Positions 28,813-37,617 of a stretch of DNA of 56,735 nucleotides are shown piece by piece. The number at the start of each line of letters is the position of its first letter. Within the stretch, counting starts at the first letter, position 1. Both the position numbers and the translations under genes were made by a program. Origin of the DNA: Actinoplanes couchii (lineage in GTDB: Bacteria > Actinomycetota > Actinomycetes > Mycobacteriales > Micromonosporaceae); contig NZ_BOMG01000089.1 in assembly GCF_016862075.1 (NCBI RefSeq), positions 1 through 56,735 of the forward strand, in the 5' to 3' direction. The notes below the pieces were generated by a model. The model had not been told where the DNA came from. It made no database searches and saw nothing but the letters and a program-made list of their open reading frames with translations.

Positions 28813-30473
28813 ACGTGGCACAGACGGTTCGGAACGACCAGATCGACACCGATGACCTGACCCGCCGGCTCGAGGCGCTGTCCCGGTTCCTGCGGATCGT
28901 CGACCCGTACCTGCCGGACGGTGAGCTGGTCACGGCGCACACCCTGGTGGAGCGGGCCAGCGGCCGGCTCACGCTCTCCCTCGACCACACCGTGGTGGCG
29001 CTGGCCGGCAGCACCGGCAGCGGCAAGTCGAGCCTGTTCAATGCGCTGGCCCGGTTCAAGCTCTCGCCGGTCGGCGTGCGCCGCCCGACCACCGGCAACG
29101 CGCACGCCGTCGTCTGGGGCCCGCTCGAGCCGGCGAACCGGCTGCTCGACTGGGTCGGCGTGCTGCCCCGGCAGCGGTTCGTCCGGGAGAGCGCGCTGGA
29201 CGGCGACGACGAGGCCTCGATGCGCGGGCTGATCCTGCTCGACCTGCCCGACTTCGACTCGATCGAGCGCGGCCACCAGCTCGAGGTGGACCGGCTGCTC
29301 GGCCTGGTCGACCAGATCGTCTGGGTGGTCGACCCGCAGAAGTACGGCGACCGGGTCCTGCACCAGGCCTACCTCTCCCAGTTCGCCACCCACTCCGGCG
29401 TCACGATCGTGGTGCTGAACCAGGCCGACCGGCTCAGCCCCGCCGACACCGAGGTGGTGCTCGGCGACCTGAAACGGCTCCTCGGTGAGGACGGCCTGGA
29501 CGACACCCCGGTGATCGCCTCCTCGGCGAAACAGCCGGGCATGCTCAGCGACCTGCGCGCCGCGCTGGAGGTCACGGTCGCCAACCGGCAGGCCGCGCTG
29601 CGCCGGCTGGCCGCCGACCTGGACGCGATCGGCGACCAGCTGGGCTCGATGATCGGCCCGCCGGCCGCCGAGGACGAGGTGGACCGGACGACCGTCCGGC
29701 AGCTGTGCGACTCGCTGTCCGCGTCGGCCGGGGTGCCCGGGGTGGCGGACGCGACCGCGGGGGCCTATCGGCACCGGGCCGCGGCGGCCACCGGCTGGCC
29801 ACTGGTCCGCGGCCTGCGCCGGCTGCGCCCGGACCCGCTGCGCAAACTGCACCTGGCCGAGCCGGTCAAGACCGACTCGGTCTCCACCGACGTCGTGCCG
29901 CGTACCTCGGTGCCGGAGGCCGACGCCGCGCAGAAGTCCGCGGTCGGTCTGTCGGTGCGCGCCGTCGCGGCCCGGGCCGCGGCGCCGCTGCCGGAGGTCT
30001 GGACGCCCGCGCTGAACAGCGCCGCCCGCTCCCGGGCGGCCGATCTGCCGGACGCGCTGGATCGTGCGGTCGCGCAGACCGACCTGGGCCTGGAGAAACC
30101 GCCGGCGTGGTGGCGGGCCGTCGGAGTCCTGCAGTGGGTGCTGCTGGCGATGGCCGGAGCCGGCCTGGTCTGGCTGATCGCCGGGTACGCGATGGCCGCC
30201 CTCGGCCTGCCGGAAATCGACGGTGTCGAGGTGGGCACGGTCCCGCTGCCGACGCTGCTGCTGCTCACCGGGCTGGCCGGCGGGTTCCTGCTGTGGCTGC
30301 TGCTGCGGCCGGTCATCGAGGCCGGCGCGCGCCGGGCCCGCCGCCGGGCCGAACAGCGGTTGCGATCGGCGATCACCGAGGTCGGGCGTGGTCACGTGGT
30401 CGGGCCGGTGCGTGAGGTTCTCCACGCGTACGCCCAGGCGAGGGAAGCGCTCGGCGTCGTGCGCTCGGAGTAG
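28809..30473 (+). CDS. Dynamin-like GTPase, second of a pair
   Basis: Encodes 554 residues. The GTPase domain shows P-loop GSTGSGKSS at 67-75, switch region VRRPTTGNAHAV, G3 LLDLPDFDSI and G4 VVLNQADRL. A helical region follows and then two membrane helices near the C-terminus (VLQWVLLAMAGAGLVWLIAGY and LPTLLLLTGLAGGFLLWLLL) and a basic tail. It overlaps the preceding GTPase by 4 bp (GTGA), so the two are made together and likely form a hetero-oligomer on the membrane. Bacterial dynamins of this type remodel or stabilise membranes. The frame is open far upstream but the domain starts here. Confidence 0.82.
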   Translation: MNVAQTVRNDQIDTDDLTRRLEALSRFLRIVDPYLPDGELVTAHTLVERASGRLTLSLDHTVVALAGSTGSGKSSLFNALARFKLSPVGVRRPTTGNAHAVVWGPLEPANRLLDWVGVLPRQRFVRESALDGDDEASMRGLILLDLPDFDSIERGHQLEVDRLLGLVDQIVWVVDPQKYGDRVLHQAYLSQFATHSGVTIVVLNQADRLSPADTEVVLGDLKRLLGEDGLDDTPVIASSAKQPGMLSDLRAALEVTVANRQAALRRLAADLDAIGDQLGSMIGPPAAEDEVDRTTVRQLCDSLSASAGVPGVADATAGAYRHRAAAATGWPLVRGLRRLRPDPLRKLHLAEPVKTDSVSTDVVPRTSVPEADAAQKSAVGLSVRAVAARAAAPLPEVWTPALNSAARSRAADLPDALDRAVAQTDLGLEKPPAWWRAVGVLQWVLLAMAGAGLVWLIAGYAMAALGLPEIDGVEVGTVPLPTLLLLTGLAGGFLLWLLLRPVIEAGARRARRRAEQRLRSAITEVGRGHVVGPVREVLHAYAQAREALGVVRSE

Positions 30474-30506
30474 TTCATGTGGCCGCCGCGGGCGTAGGCT
30501 CGCGGC

Positions 30507-31709
30507 ATGCCCGCACCCCGGACCGCGTACGACGCCGTGCTGCACGCGGCCCGCGACGTCACGAAACTGGGCTGCGCGCTCGATGCCGAGATGCTCGGCA
30601 CCGCGCTGCTCGGCAGTGTCTACTCGGTCGCCGAGGAGGACCGGGCCGAGGCCGTCCGTGACTTCGTCGGGCGTTTCCTGACCGCGACCACCGACCCGGA
30701 CAGCGCCGCCGCGGCCACCATCCGCGAGGTCTTCGCCGCCCTGGTCCCCGATGCGGAGGGCGCGTCCCAGGTCGGTCACGGCAGCCGCGCCCCGTCCTGG
30801 GTGACGCAGCTCGGGCGGGTCAGACCCACAGGCTGCTGGGCGTACGGGGACATCTACGGCGACCAGACCTCCTACCTCGTCACGTACGCCTACGAGGACA
30901 CCGTCGGCGGTGGCCCGGAGCACGCGGTGGTGGCCCTGGTCGACCACAACATCGGCATCACCAAGGACGTCTTCGTCGCCACCTCGGCCGGGGCCCTGCT
31001 CGCCCAGGTGCGGCAGATCTGCGACGACGACGAGCTGTGCTGGTTCCGCAGTGAGGACCCGGGGCGACTGCGCGACGAGGTGGGCCGGCACCTGCGGGTC
31101 ACCGACGAGCTGGGCGACCTGCCGTCGGACGGTTCGCTCGCCACCGACCGGGCGCTGGCCGCCGCCCGGCTCGCCCTGCTGCCCGCCGTCACCACGCCCC
31201 CGCTCGACGAACCGGCCCGGCCCTCCGGCGGTGACCTGTTGCGGGACTTCCTGTCCTCGCCGGAGGCGGCCCGCTTCGAGCTGCCGGACGGTCCGCCGAC
31301 GTCGGCCGACGTGGCGTCGATGGAGTTCTGCCTGAGCCTGGTGTTCGACCACGCCCGCGGCCTGCCCGACGGTGACCCGTTGCGCTGGAGTCCCGCGGTG
31401 GCCGGCCTGTTCCTGCTCGACTGGGTGCACCGGCGGGCGGTTCTCGACCTGGACGACGCGGCGATGATGCCCCGGGTGGTGCGGGCCTGGTCGGCGTACA
31501 CGTCACGCCGCCGCCTGCTGCCGGCCGCCGCGGTCGAGGAGATCCAGACCGCGGTGGAGGAGCTGATCCCGGAGTTCGCCCGGCTCTACACGACGGGTGA
31601 GCGCCGCAGCCCGGCCACGGCGGCGGTGGCCCAGCTGATCTCCGAGGGTGTCGACCCCAACGACAGTGCCGCCATCGACGCCTGGCTGGAGGCCAACCGC
31701 GACGAGTGA
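30507..31709 (+). CDS. Conserved hypothetical protein downstream of the GTPase pair
   Basis: Encodes 400 residues, soluble, without signal peptide or clear motif. It has blocks that look structured (YGDQTSYLVTYAYED, VVALVDHNIGITKDVFVAT, WSPAVAGLFLLDWVHRR) and an acidic C-terminus. I do not recognise a named family; related proteins appear to be restricted to actinobacteria. The ATG at 30507 lies 6 nt after TAGGCT, so it is likely leaderless with its own promoter, 33 bp after the GTPase pair. Association with the GTPases is by position only. Confidence 0.75.
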   Translation: MPAPRTAYDAVLHAARDVTKLGCALDAEMLGTALLGSVYSVAEEDRAEAVRDFVGRFLTATTDPDSAAAATIREVFAALVPDAEGASQVGHGSRAPSWVTQLGRVRPTGCWAYGDIYGDQTSYLVTYAYEDTVGGGPEHAVVALVDHNIGITKDVFVATSAGALLAQVRQICDDDELCWFRSEDPGRLRDEVGRHLRVTDELGDLPSDGSLATDRALAAARLALLPAVTTPPLDEPARPSGGDLLRDFLSSPEAARFELPDGPPTSADVASMEFCLSLVFDHARGLPDGDPLRWSPAVAGLFLLDWVHRRAVLDLDDAAMMPRVVRAWSAYTSRRRLLPAAAVEEIQTAVEELIPEFARLYTTGERRSPATAAVAQLISEGVDPNDSAAIDAWLEANRDE

Positions 31710-31735
31710 CCCCGCGGCGGGCTCAGCGGGAGGAC

Positions 31736-31990
31736 TCAGCGGCGGTTGGTGTGGTGGTCCTCGGCCGGGTCGGCGTGGTGCCGGCCCACCCGGGAGCTGC
31801 GGTCGCGGGAGGACGCCTCCGGGTGGCCGGCGTGTTCGGCCCGGTGCTGGCCCCGGTACGGGCTGTTGTTGAGCCGGGTCTCCTCGGTGTTCGACTCGGC
31901 GAGCAGACGGCGGACCACGTTGAGGTCTCCGCCGGAGTAACTCTGTTCGAGCACCCGGGACGAGCGGATGTTGTTCGGACGTTCGGGCAC
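31736..31990 (-). CDS. 84-residue protein from an in-frame internal start
   Basis: GTG at 31990 is preceded by GGAGGT with 5 nt spacing, the best ribosome site in this region, and lies in the same frame as the 496-codon gene. The product begins VPERPNNIRSSRVLEQSY and continues with GGDLNVVRRLLAESNTEETR, then a His/Arg/Asp-rich tail. Codon bias becomes strongly GC3-rich exactly from here. This looks like an independent small gene whose upstream stop codon has been lost or never existed, so that the membrane protein reads into it. I do not recognise the family. Confidence 0.6.
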   Translation of the reverse strand: MPERPNNIRSSRVLEQSYSGGDLNVVRRLLAESNTEETRLNNSPYRGQHRAEHAGHPEASSRDRSSRVGRHHADPAEDHHTNRR

Positions 31991-33226
31991 GGCTGACCTC
32001 CGGCGGGATCGGGTCCGGTCGGTGGACCGGCTTTCGTGGGCTTGGTCACAGGCGGGGTCGGGCGGATCTTCCCGGTAGTGGCGTGGTCTGCCTCGCGGAT
32101 CAACGCCGGGATCCGGTCCGGGGTGATCGGAATCGGACCGATCCCCGTGGCGATCGCCGGAGCGCGGATGTTTCGGGCGATCCCGGCCGGCGGGCACCGG
32201 TGGCAGATCAGAAACGGACGGGAAGTCCACCAGCCGGGACTGTCGCCCGGGCCGGGCCGGCTTCGCGGGCCGGCTCCGGTCCCCGTCGCGAGCCGGCTTC
32301 GCGAGGCGGGTCCGGTCCCCGTCGGATGGCTTCGCGGGGCGGGTCCGGTCCCCGTCGGATGGCTTCGCGGGGCGGGTCCGCGCCGGCGGGTGGCCGCTGG
32401 ACGCATGACGAGGCGCGATGCGCGGGCCGGACCGGTCACCTCGGGGCTGCTCTCGGCGGGGCTGGGCTCGCAGGGGACGGTCCGCGTGGGTGTCGCGTCG
32501 GCTCGAACTCTTGGGTGGATCCGCCTTTCGGGTGCCGGGGGCCGGGGCGGCGGTGCTCCCGTCGTACCCGAGCGGCGGTTGATCTTTCGGCATGGCGATC
32601 GACGGGCCCTGGGTCGCGCCGGAACCCGGTGGCATCGCGGACCCCGGCGGTGGGGACGACGACGTCGGCACCGGGTCGAGGGGAACCGGCCCGGTAGAAG
32701 ACCCGCCGGAGGAGTGGGACGAGGAGCCGGGGGATCCGGACGGCCCGGTGACCGGCCCCGTGGAGGAACCGGGCAGGACGCCGGACGACGACCCGGGACT
32801 GGCCGGGAGGCCGGCGGAGGGATCCGTGGGAGAGCCGGGAGAACCGGAGGGGCCGGACAGACCGGGGGAAGACGGCATCACGGGCCCGGTGGGAACGGGC
32901 CCGCTGTGGGAGGAACCGGACGCTGGACCGGCCGGGGACACCGGGCCCGGTGGGCCGATCGACGACGGGATGACCGGCCCGGTCGCCGGGGGCGGGAGGA
33001 ACGGGACGTCCATCGCGCCGGGCCGGTCCTGGCCGGTGAGTTCCCGCGACCCGGCGGTGATCACCGCGAGGGTCGGCAGCGAGGCGAGCCCGACCAGGAG
33101 CGCGACCATCAGCACGTAGCGGCGGGTCGGGCCGGAGAAGCCGAGATCCTCGCGATACACCCCGTTCCGGCGCTTGCGCAGCACCTTGGGCGGCGGCGCG
33201 AAGTCGTCGTCGGGCTGCTGCGGCAC
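31736..33226 (-). CDS. Single-pass membrane protein with long disordered extracellular region
   Basis: Encodes 496 residues if read from the GTG at 33226. The N-terminus is cytoplasmic and basic (VLRKRRNGVYRED), then one membrane helix (about 37-58, YVLMVALLVGLASLPTLAVI), then over 400 residues of low complexity: a Gly/Ser/Pro half and an Arg/Asp/Pro half with four RTRPAKPSDGD-type repeats (33-bp DNA unit near 32305-32380). Third-position GC is very high in the first 180 codons, lower (about 65%) in the Arg-rich part, and very high again in the last 85 codons. That last part has its own GGAGGT and GTG at 31990 and is probably also, or mainly, a separate gene. So the 3' boundary of the membrane protein is uncertain. 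Confidence 0.6.
   Translation of the reverse strand: MPQQPDDDFAPPPKVLRKRRNGVYREDLGFSGPTRRYVLMVALLVGLASLPTLAVITAGSRELTGQDRPGAMDVPFLPPPATGPVIPSSIGPPGPVSPAGPASGSSHSGPVPTGPVMPSSPGLSGPSGSPGSPTDPSAGLPASPGSSSGVLPGSSTGPVTGPSGSPGSSSHSSGGSSTGPVPLDPVPTSSSPPPGSAMPPGSGATQGPSIAMPKDQPPLGYDGSTAAPAPGTRKADPPKSSSRRDTHADRPLRAQPRREQPRGDRSGPRIAPRHASSGHPPARTRPAKPSDGDRTRPAKPSDGDRTRLAKPARDGDRSRPAKPARPGRQSRLVDFPSVSDLPPVPAGRDRPKHPRSGDRHGDRSDSDHPGPDPGVDPRGRPRHYREDPPDPACDQAHESRSTDRTRSRRRSAVPERPNNIRSSRVLEQSYSGGDLNVVRRLLAESNTEETRLNNSPYRGQHRAEHAGHPEASSRDRSSRVGRHHADPAEDHHTNRR
32305..32380. repeat. 33-bp tandem repeat inside the membrane protein gene
   Basis: Two identical 33-bp units (32305-32337 and 32338-32370) starting GGCGGGTCCGGTCCCCGTCG, plus a third partial copy (32371-32380) and a degenerate one just before. 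Each unit encodes 11 residues (variants of RTRPAKPSDGD) on the minus strand. Confidence 0.85.
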
Positions 33227-33636
33227 GCGGGTGTCCCCCCAGAGACAAAGACGGTGACAAAGATCGTCTTGGATCCGTTCCGGTCACTGGGGAGAAACGA
33301 CCGATGGGGCGTCGGGGAGCGGCACGCAAGGGGCATTCGTACCAAAGTGCATGCACAAAAACTATTAAAACGGACAAATACTCTTAACAATCAGTCATCA
33401 AAAAATCTCTATCTGCTCTGTGATCACGCTCACTCTCTCTGTCAGGATGGGTTCGACGGCACGCCGCCGCCACCTTTCGCCTACCAGCAAGGTCAAGCGG
33501 CCCGTCCCGGCACCGATAAGTCACCGTGCCGGACCGCCGCGCGGTCGCCCCACCCGGGCCAGGCGCGGTTTTCCAGAGGTCAGCCGCGTGGCCGGGCAAC
33601 ACCCGCCGCGGGCGCAAGAGGAAACAGGAGAAACGG
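33227..33636. promoter_or_regulatory. 410-bp region with an AT-rich island between divergent genes
   Basis: Bases about 33342-33425 are far richer in A and T than anything else in the window (for example ATGCACAAAAACTATTAAAA). On the minus strand TTGTTA (33385-33390) and TAATAG (33362-33367) are spaced by 17 nt and could drive the membrane protein gene. No equally good promoter is visible for the dehydrogenase genes on the + strand. The island may be a binding site for a nucleoid or regulatory protein. No gene is seen in the stretch. Confidence 0.45.
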
Positions 33637-34776
33637 ATGGCGAAAGGCGAGAGCGTTGCCGGGACCGACATACCGGCCGGCGGCTTCGTCCAACTGCTGA
33701 CCCCCGACGGCGAGCGTTTCGACAGCGTCACCACCGCTGACGGCACCACGTACTCCGTCGACTTCACCGACGAGGAGTACCGCGAGCTCTACCGGGATCT
33801 GGTCACGGTCCGCCGCCTCGACACCGAGGCGGTCGCCCTGCAACGACAGGGTGAACTGGGCATCTGGGCCAGTCTGCTCGGTCAGGAGGCGGCCCAGGTC
33901 GGCTCGGGGCGGGCGTTGCGGCCGCAGGACATGGCGTTCCCCACCTACCGCGAGCACGGGGTCCTCTACACCCGCGGGATCGACCCGATCATGCCGTTCG
34001 GCCTGTTCCGCGGCGTCGACCAGGGCGGCTGGGATCCCAACGAATTCCGGTTCAACCAGTACACGATCGTCATCGGCTCGCAGACGCTGCACGCGACCGG
34101 CTACGCCATGGGCGTCACCATGGACGGCAAGACCGGCTCCGCCGACGGCGAGGCCGTGATCGCCTACTTCGGGGACGGCGCGACCAGTCAGGGCGAGGTC
34201 AACGAGGCGTTCGTCTGGTCCGGGGTCTTCAACGCGCCGATCGTCTTCTTCTGTCAGAACAACCAGTACGCGATCTCCGAGCCCCTGGAGCGCCAGACCC
34301 GGGTTCCGCTCTACCAGCGGGCCGGCGGGTACGGCTTCCCCGGCATCCGGGTGGACGGCAACGACGTGCTGGCCAGTTACGCGGTCACCCGGCAGGCGCT
34401 GGACAACGCCCGCACCGGCCAGGGGCCGACCCTGATCGAGGCCTACACCTACCGGATGGGCGCGCACACCAGCTCCGACGATCCGACCCGCTACCGCATC
34501 GCGAGCGAGGTCGAGGCGTGGAAGGCCAAGGACCCGATCAGCCGGCTCCGGGCGTTCCTCACCAAACAGAAGATCGTCAAGAAGGACTTCTTCGCCCAGG
34601 TCGACGACGAGGCCACCACCAAGGCCCTGGATCTGCGCGAGCGGGTGCTGGCGATGCCCGACCCGCAACCGGTCACGCTCTTCGACCACGTCTATCCGAA
34701 CGGCTCGCCCGAACTCGACAGGCAGCGCGCCGTGTTCACCGAGTACCAGGCCTCCTTCGAGGGGAGCGGGCACTGA
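33637..34776 (+). CDS. pdhA: 2-oxo acid dehydrogenase E1 component, alpha subunit (PdhA/BkdA type)
   Basis: Encodes 379 residues. The thiamine diphosphate motif is visible as GDGATSQGEVNEAFVWSGVF through FFCQNNQYAIS, and the phosphorylation-loop region YRMGAHTSSDDPTRYR follows. The ATG at 33637 has AGGAG at 7 nt. With E1beta it decarboxylates a 2-oxo acid and passes the acyl group to the E2 lipoyl arm. Many actinobacteria carry this heteromeric set for pyruvate or branched-chain 2-oxo acids; sequence alone does not separate the two, and the symbol is provisional. Its stop overlaps the start of the beta gene (TGATG). Confidence 0.93.
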   Translation: MAKGESVAGTDIPAGGFVQLLTPDGERFDSVTTADGTTYSVDFTDEEYRELYRDLVTVRRLDTEAVALQRQGELGIWASLLGQEAAQVGSGRALRPQDMAFPTYREHGVLYTRGIDPIMPFGLFRGVDQGGWDPNEFRFNQYTIVIGSQTLHATGYAMGVTMDGKTGSADGEAVIAYFGDGATSQGEVNEAFVWSGVFNAPIVFFCQNNQYAISEPLERQTRVPLYQRAGGYGFPGIRVDGNDVLASYAVTRQALDNARTGQGPTLIEAYTYRMGAHTSSDDPTRYRIASEVEAWKAKDPISRLRAFLTKQKIVKKDFFAQVDDEATTKALDLRERVLAMPDPQPVTLFDHVYPNGSPELDRQRAVFTEYQASFEGSGH

Positions 34777-35753
34777 TGATCACTCTGGGCAAGGCACTCA
34801 ACCACGGGCTCCGGCGTGCGCTGGAGGACGACCCCAAGGTCGTGATCATGGGAGAGGACGTCGGCAAGCTCGGCGGCGTCTTCCGGATCACCGACGGCCT
34901 GCAGAAGGACTTCGGCGAGAACCGGGTGATCGACACTCCGCTGGCCGAGGCCGGCATCATCGGCACCGCGGTCGGGCTGGCCATCCGCGGGTACCGGCCG
35001 GTCTGCGAGATCCAGTTCGACGGGTTCGTCTTCCCGGCGTACAACCAGATCGTCGCCCAGGTCGCGAAGATGCACTACCGGTCCCAGGGCAAGGTGCGGC
35101 TGCCGATCGTCATCCGGATCCCGTTCGGTGGTGGCATCGGGGCGGTCGAGCACCACTCCGAATCACCCGAGGCCTACTTCGCGCACACGCCCGGCCTCAA
35201 GGTCGTGAGCTGCTCCAACCCGGCCGACGCGTACTCGATGATCCAGCAGGCGATCGCCTCGGACGACCCGGTGATCTTCTTCGAACCGAAGCGGCGGTAC
35301 TGGGAGAAGGGTGAGGTCGACCTCTCCTCCGCTCTGCCGGCGGCGACGCCGCTGCACTCGGCCCGGATCGTCCGGCCCGGGACGGCCGCGACCCTGCTCG
35401 CCTACGGGCCGATGGTCCGGGTCGCGCTCGACGCCGCCTCGGCGGCCGCCGAGGACGGGCGGGAGCTGGAGGTCATCGACCTGCGCTCGCTCTCCCCGAT
35501 CGACTACCCGGTGATCTTCGAATCGGTCCGGCGGACCGGGCGCGCGGTCGTCGTGCACGAGGCGCCCGGCAACGTGGGCCTGGGCGCCGAGATCGCCGCC
35601 CGGATCACCGAGGAGTGCTTCTACTCACTGGAGGCGCCGGTGCTGCGGGTGACCGGGTACGACATCCCGTACCCGGCGGCCCGGGTGGAAGAGGAGTACC
35701 TGCCGGACCTGGACCGGGTGCTGGACGCCGTCGACCGTTCGTTCGGCTGGTGA
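34776..35753 (+). CDS. pdhB: 2-oxo acid dehydrogenase E1 component, beta subunit
   Basis: Encodes 325 residues. Typical E1beta blocks are VIMGEDVGKLGGVFRIT, RVIDTPLAEAGIIGTAVGLA (active-site Glu region), EIQFDGFVFPAYNQI and the C-terminal VEVIDLRSLSPID-like segment, here LEVIDLRSLSPID, then VVVHEAPGNVGLGAEIAA. The ATG at 34776 shares bases with the E1alpha TGA, so translation is coupled. E1beta completes the active site in the alpha2beta2 tetramer. Cytoplasmic. Confidence 0.94.
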   Translation: MITLGKALNHGLRRALEDDPKVVIMGEDVGKLGGVFRITDGLQKDFGENRVIDTPLAEAGIIGTAVGLAIRGYRPVCEIQFDGFVFPAYNQIVAQVAKMHYRSQGKVRLPIVIRIPFGGGIGAVEHHSESPEAYFAHTPGLKVVSCSNPADAYSMIQQAIASDDPVIFFEPKRRYWEKGEVDLSSALPAATPLHSARIVRPGTAATLLAYGPMVRVALDAASAAAEDGRELEVIDLRSLSPIDYPVIFESVRRTGRAVVVHEAPGNVGLGAEIAARITEECFYSLEAPVLRVTGYDIPYPAARVEEEYLPDLDRVLDAVDRSFGW

Positions 35754-35758
35754 CCGCG

Positions 35759-37216
35759 ATGTCCCGGATCAAGGAGTTCAACCTGCCCGACCTCGGCGAG
35801 GGACTGACCGAGGGCGAGATCCTGGCCTGGCTCGTCAAGGTCGGCGACACCATCGAACTGAACCAGCCGATCGTCGAGGTGGAGACGGCCAAGGCCGCCG
35901 TCGAGATCCCGGCGAAATGGGGTGGGGTGGTCACCCGGATCTTCCACGAGGCCGGGGCGGTGTGCGAGGTCGGCCAACCGATCATCGCGATCGACACCGA
36001 TCCCACCGCTCCTCCCGTTCCCGGACCTTCTTCTCCGGACTCTTCGGCCTCTCCGGCCTCTCCGGCTTCGTCGGCTTCGGCGGCTTCGTCCGAGGAGGCC
36101 GGGGCCGGGTTGATCGGTGGACCGGCGCCGGGCGGGCGCACGGCGGTCCTGGTCGGTTACGGTCCGCGCACCACGAGCGCCAAGAGACGACCCCGCGTCG
36201 GTACGGGGAACGAGAACGGTCACGCCCCGGTGGCGCCCGCTCCCACTCCCGTCGTTCCTGCTCCCGCGCCTGTCGTTTCCACTCCCGCGCCGGTCAGCCC
36301 GGAACCGGTCGTCGCGGCTCCGGTCGTCGTAGGCGGACGGGCCGGTGCGGTGCTGGCCAAGCCGCCGGTGCGGAAACTCGCCCGGGACCTCGGGGTCGAC
36401 CTCACCGGTGTCGACGGGACCGGGCCGCTGGGCTCGGTGACCCGGGACGACGTGCGGCGGGCGGCTGCTCCGGTCGTACCGGCAAGCGGGCCTGAAGCTC
36501 TTGACCTTGGGTCTCGGGAACGACGCATCCCGGTCAAGGGGGTGCGGAAGCTGACCGCGCAGAACATGGTGGCGTCGGCGTTCACCGCGCCGCACGTCAC
36601 CGAGTTCCTGACCGTGGACGTGACCCGGTCGATGAAGACGCTGGCGAAGCTGAAGGCCGGGCGCGAGTTCGCCGACGTCCGGATCTCGCCGCTGCTGCTG
36701 GTGGCGAAGGCGGTGCTGCTCGCCGCGGCCCGCCATCCGATGGTCAACTCGACCTGGTCGGGCGAGACCGGCGAGATCGTGGTCAAGGACTACGTGAACC
36801 TGGGTATCGCCGCCGCCACCGACCGCGGGCTGATCGTCCCGAACATCAAGGACGCCGGCCGGCTCGGTCTGCGGGAACTCGCCGAGGCACTGAACACGCT
36901 GGTCCAGGTCGCCAAGTCGGGGAAGACCCCGCCCGCGGACATGACCGGCGGCACGCTCTCGATAACGAACGTGGGCGTGTTCGGCATCGACTCCGGCACC
37001 CCGATCCTGCCCCCGGGTGAGTCGGCGATCCTGGCGTTCGGTGCGATCCGGCCGATGCCCTGGGTGCACAAGGGCCGGATCCGCCCCCGTCAGGTGACCA
37101 CCCTGGGGCTGTCCTTCGACCATCGGATCATCGACGGCGAACTGGGCTCCCGGTTCCTGCGCGACATCGGCACGTTCCTGGAGGACCCGTCGACGGCAAT
37201 CCTGAGTTGGACCTAG
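35759..37216 (+). CDS. 2-oxo acid dehydrogenase E2 component (dihydrolipoamide acyltransferase)
   Basis: Encodes 485 residues. The lipoyl domain (1-80) carries the lipoylated Lys45 in VETAKAAVEIP. A Pro/Ala/Ser linker follows, then the E1/E3-binding domain (KPPVRKLARDLGVDLTGVDG) and the catalytic domain ending with LGLSFDHRIIDG, the His and Asp of the active site. One lipoyl domain is present. A GTG at 35750, overlapping the E1beta stop, is an alternative start. E2 is the core of the complex. No E3 (lipoamide dehydrogenase) gene is in this window, so E3 must come from elsewhere. Confidence 0.93.
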   Translation: MSRIKEFNLPDLGEGLTEGEILAWLVKVGDTIELNQPIVEVETAKAAVEIPAKWGGVVTRIFHEAGAVCEVGQPIIAIDTDPTAPPVPGPSSPDSSASPASPASSASAASSEEAGAGLIGGPAPGGRTAVLVGYGPRTTSAKRRPRVGTGNENGHAPVAPAPTPVVPAPAPVVSTPAPVSPEPVVAAPVVVGGRAGAVLAKPPVRKLARDLGVDLTGVDGTGPLGSVTRDDVRRAAAPVVPASGPEALDLGSRERRIPVKGVRKLTAQNMVASAFTAPHVTEFLTVDVTRSMKTLAKLKAGREFADVRISPLLLVAKAVLLAAARHPMVNSTWSGETGEIVVKDYVNLGIAAATDRGLIVPNIKDAGRLGLRELAEALNTLVQVAKSGKTPPADMTGGTLSITNVGVFGIDSGTPILPPGESAILAFGAIRPMPWVHKGRIRPRQVTTLGLSFDHRIIDGELGSRFLRDIGTFLEDPSTAILSWT

Positions 37217-37406
37217 GTTCATTCGGCTCTTTCAGCCAGAGGCCTTCGATCCTTAGGTACATGACCCAGCTCACCCCCTAAATCGGTGGCGGCGTCCCGC
37301 TCGTCCGCGCATAATGGACTCAACAGCGGGACGCGCGCCACCGCCACAAGCGGTCGGCGACGCTCGTCAAAGCGAAACCGGTCACCGCCGGAGGAAAGAG
37401 CACGTC

Positions 37407-37559
37407 ATGAGCACCGCCCAGACCATGATCGACCGCTTCCGTCAGCGTCGGATGATCAGCCGCCAGAACCGCGCGATCGACCGCGCTCTCGCCGGCGCTC
37501 CGACCCAGGCGATGCGCGACGAGATCGCCGTCATCGCCCAGCGGCGTTGGGTCTCCTGA
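37407..37559 (+). CDS. 50-residue basic protein
   Basis: ATG at 37407 preceded by GGAGG at about 11 nt; 50 codons. The product MSTAQTMIDRFRQRRMIS... is a basic helical protein with Arg/Gln repeats and a helix ending in IAVIAQRRWVS. No membrane segment. It seems to be a small conserved actinobacterial protein of unknown role. A strong hairpin terminator follows at 37581-37617. Confidence 0.65.
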   Translation: MSTAQTMIDRFRQRRMISRQNRAIDRALAGAPTQAMRDEIAVIAQRRWVS

Positions 37560-37580
37560 CCCGCCCCGCTTCCACCTCTC

Positions 37581-37617
37581 GAAACGGCCCGCCCGGGTGA
37601 CTCGGGCGGGCCGTTTC
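37581..37617 (+). terminator. Hairpin terminator after the 50-residue gene
   Basis: Perfect 15-bp stem, GAAACGGCCCGCCCG at 37581-37595 and complement at 37603-37617, 7-nt loop, followed by GTGTC. Confidence 0.85.

Noticed and set aside
28467..31430. 987-codon minus-strand open frame over the GTPase genes
   Set aside because: It is antisense to two proteins with complete GTPase motifs and is rich in Arg, Gly, Gln and His, typical for a shadow frame in high-GC DNA.
33637..37216. Acetoin dehydrogenase operon
   Set aside because: The E1/E2 order fits, but there is no acetoin-specific E3 or regulator, and motifs do not distinguish it from pyruvate or branched-chain types.
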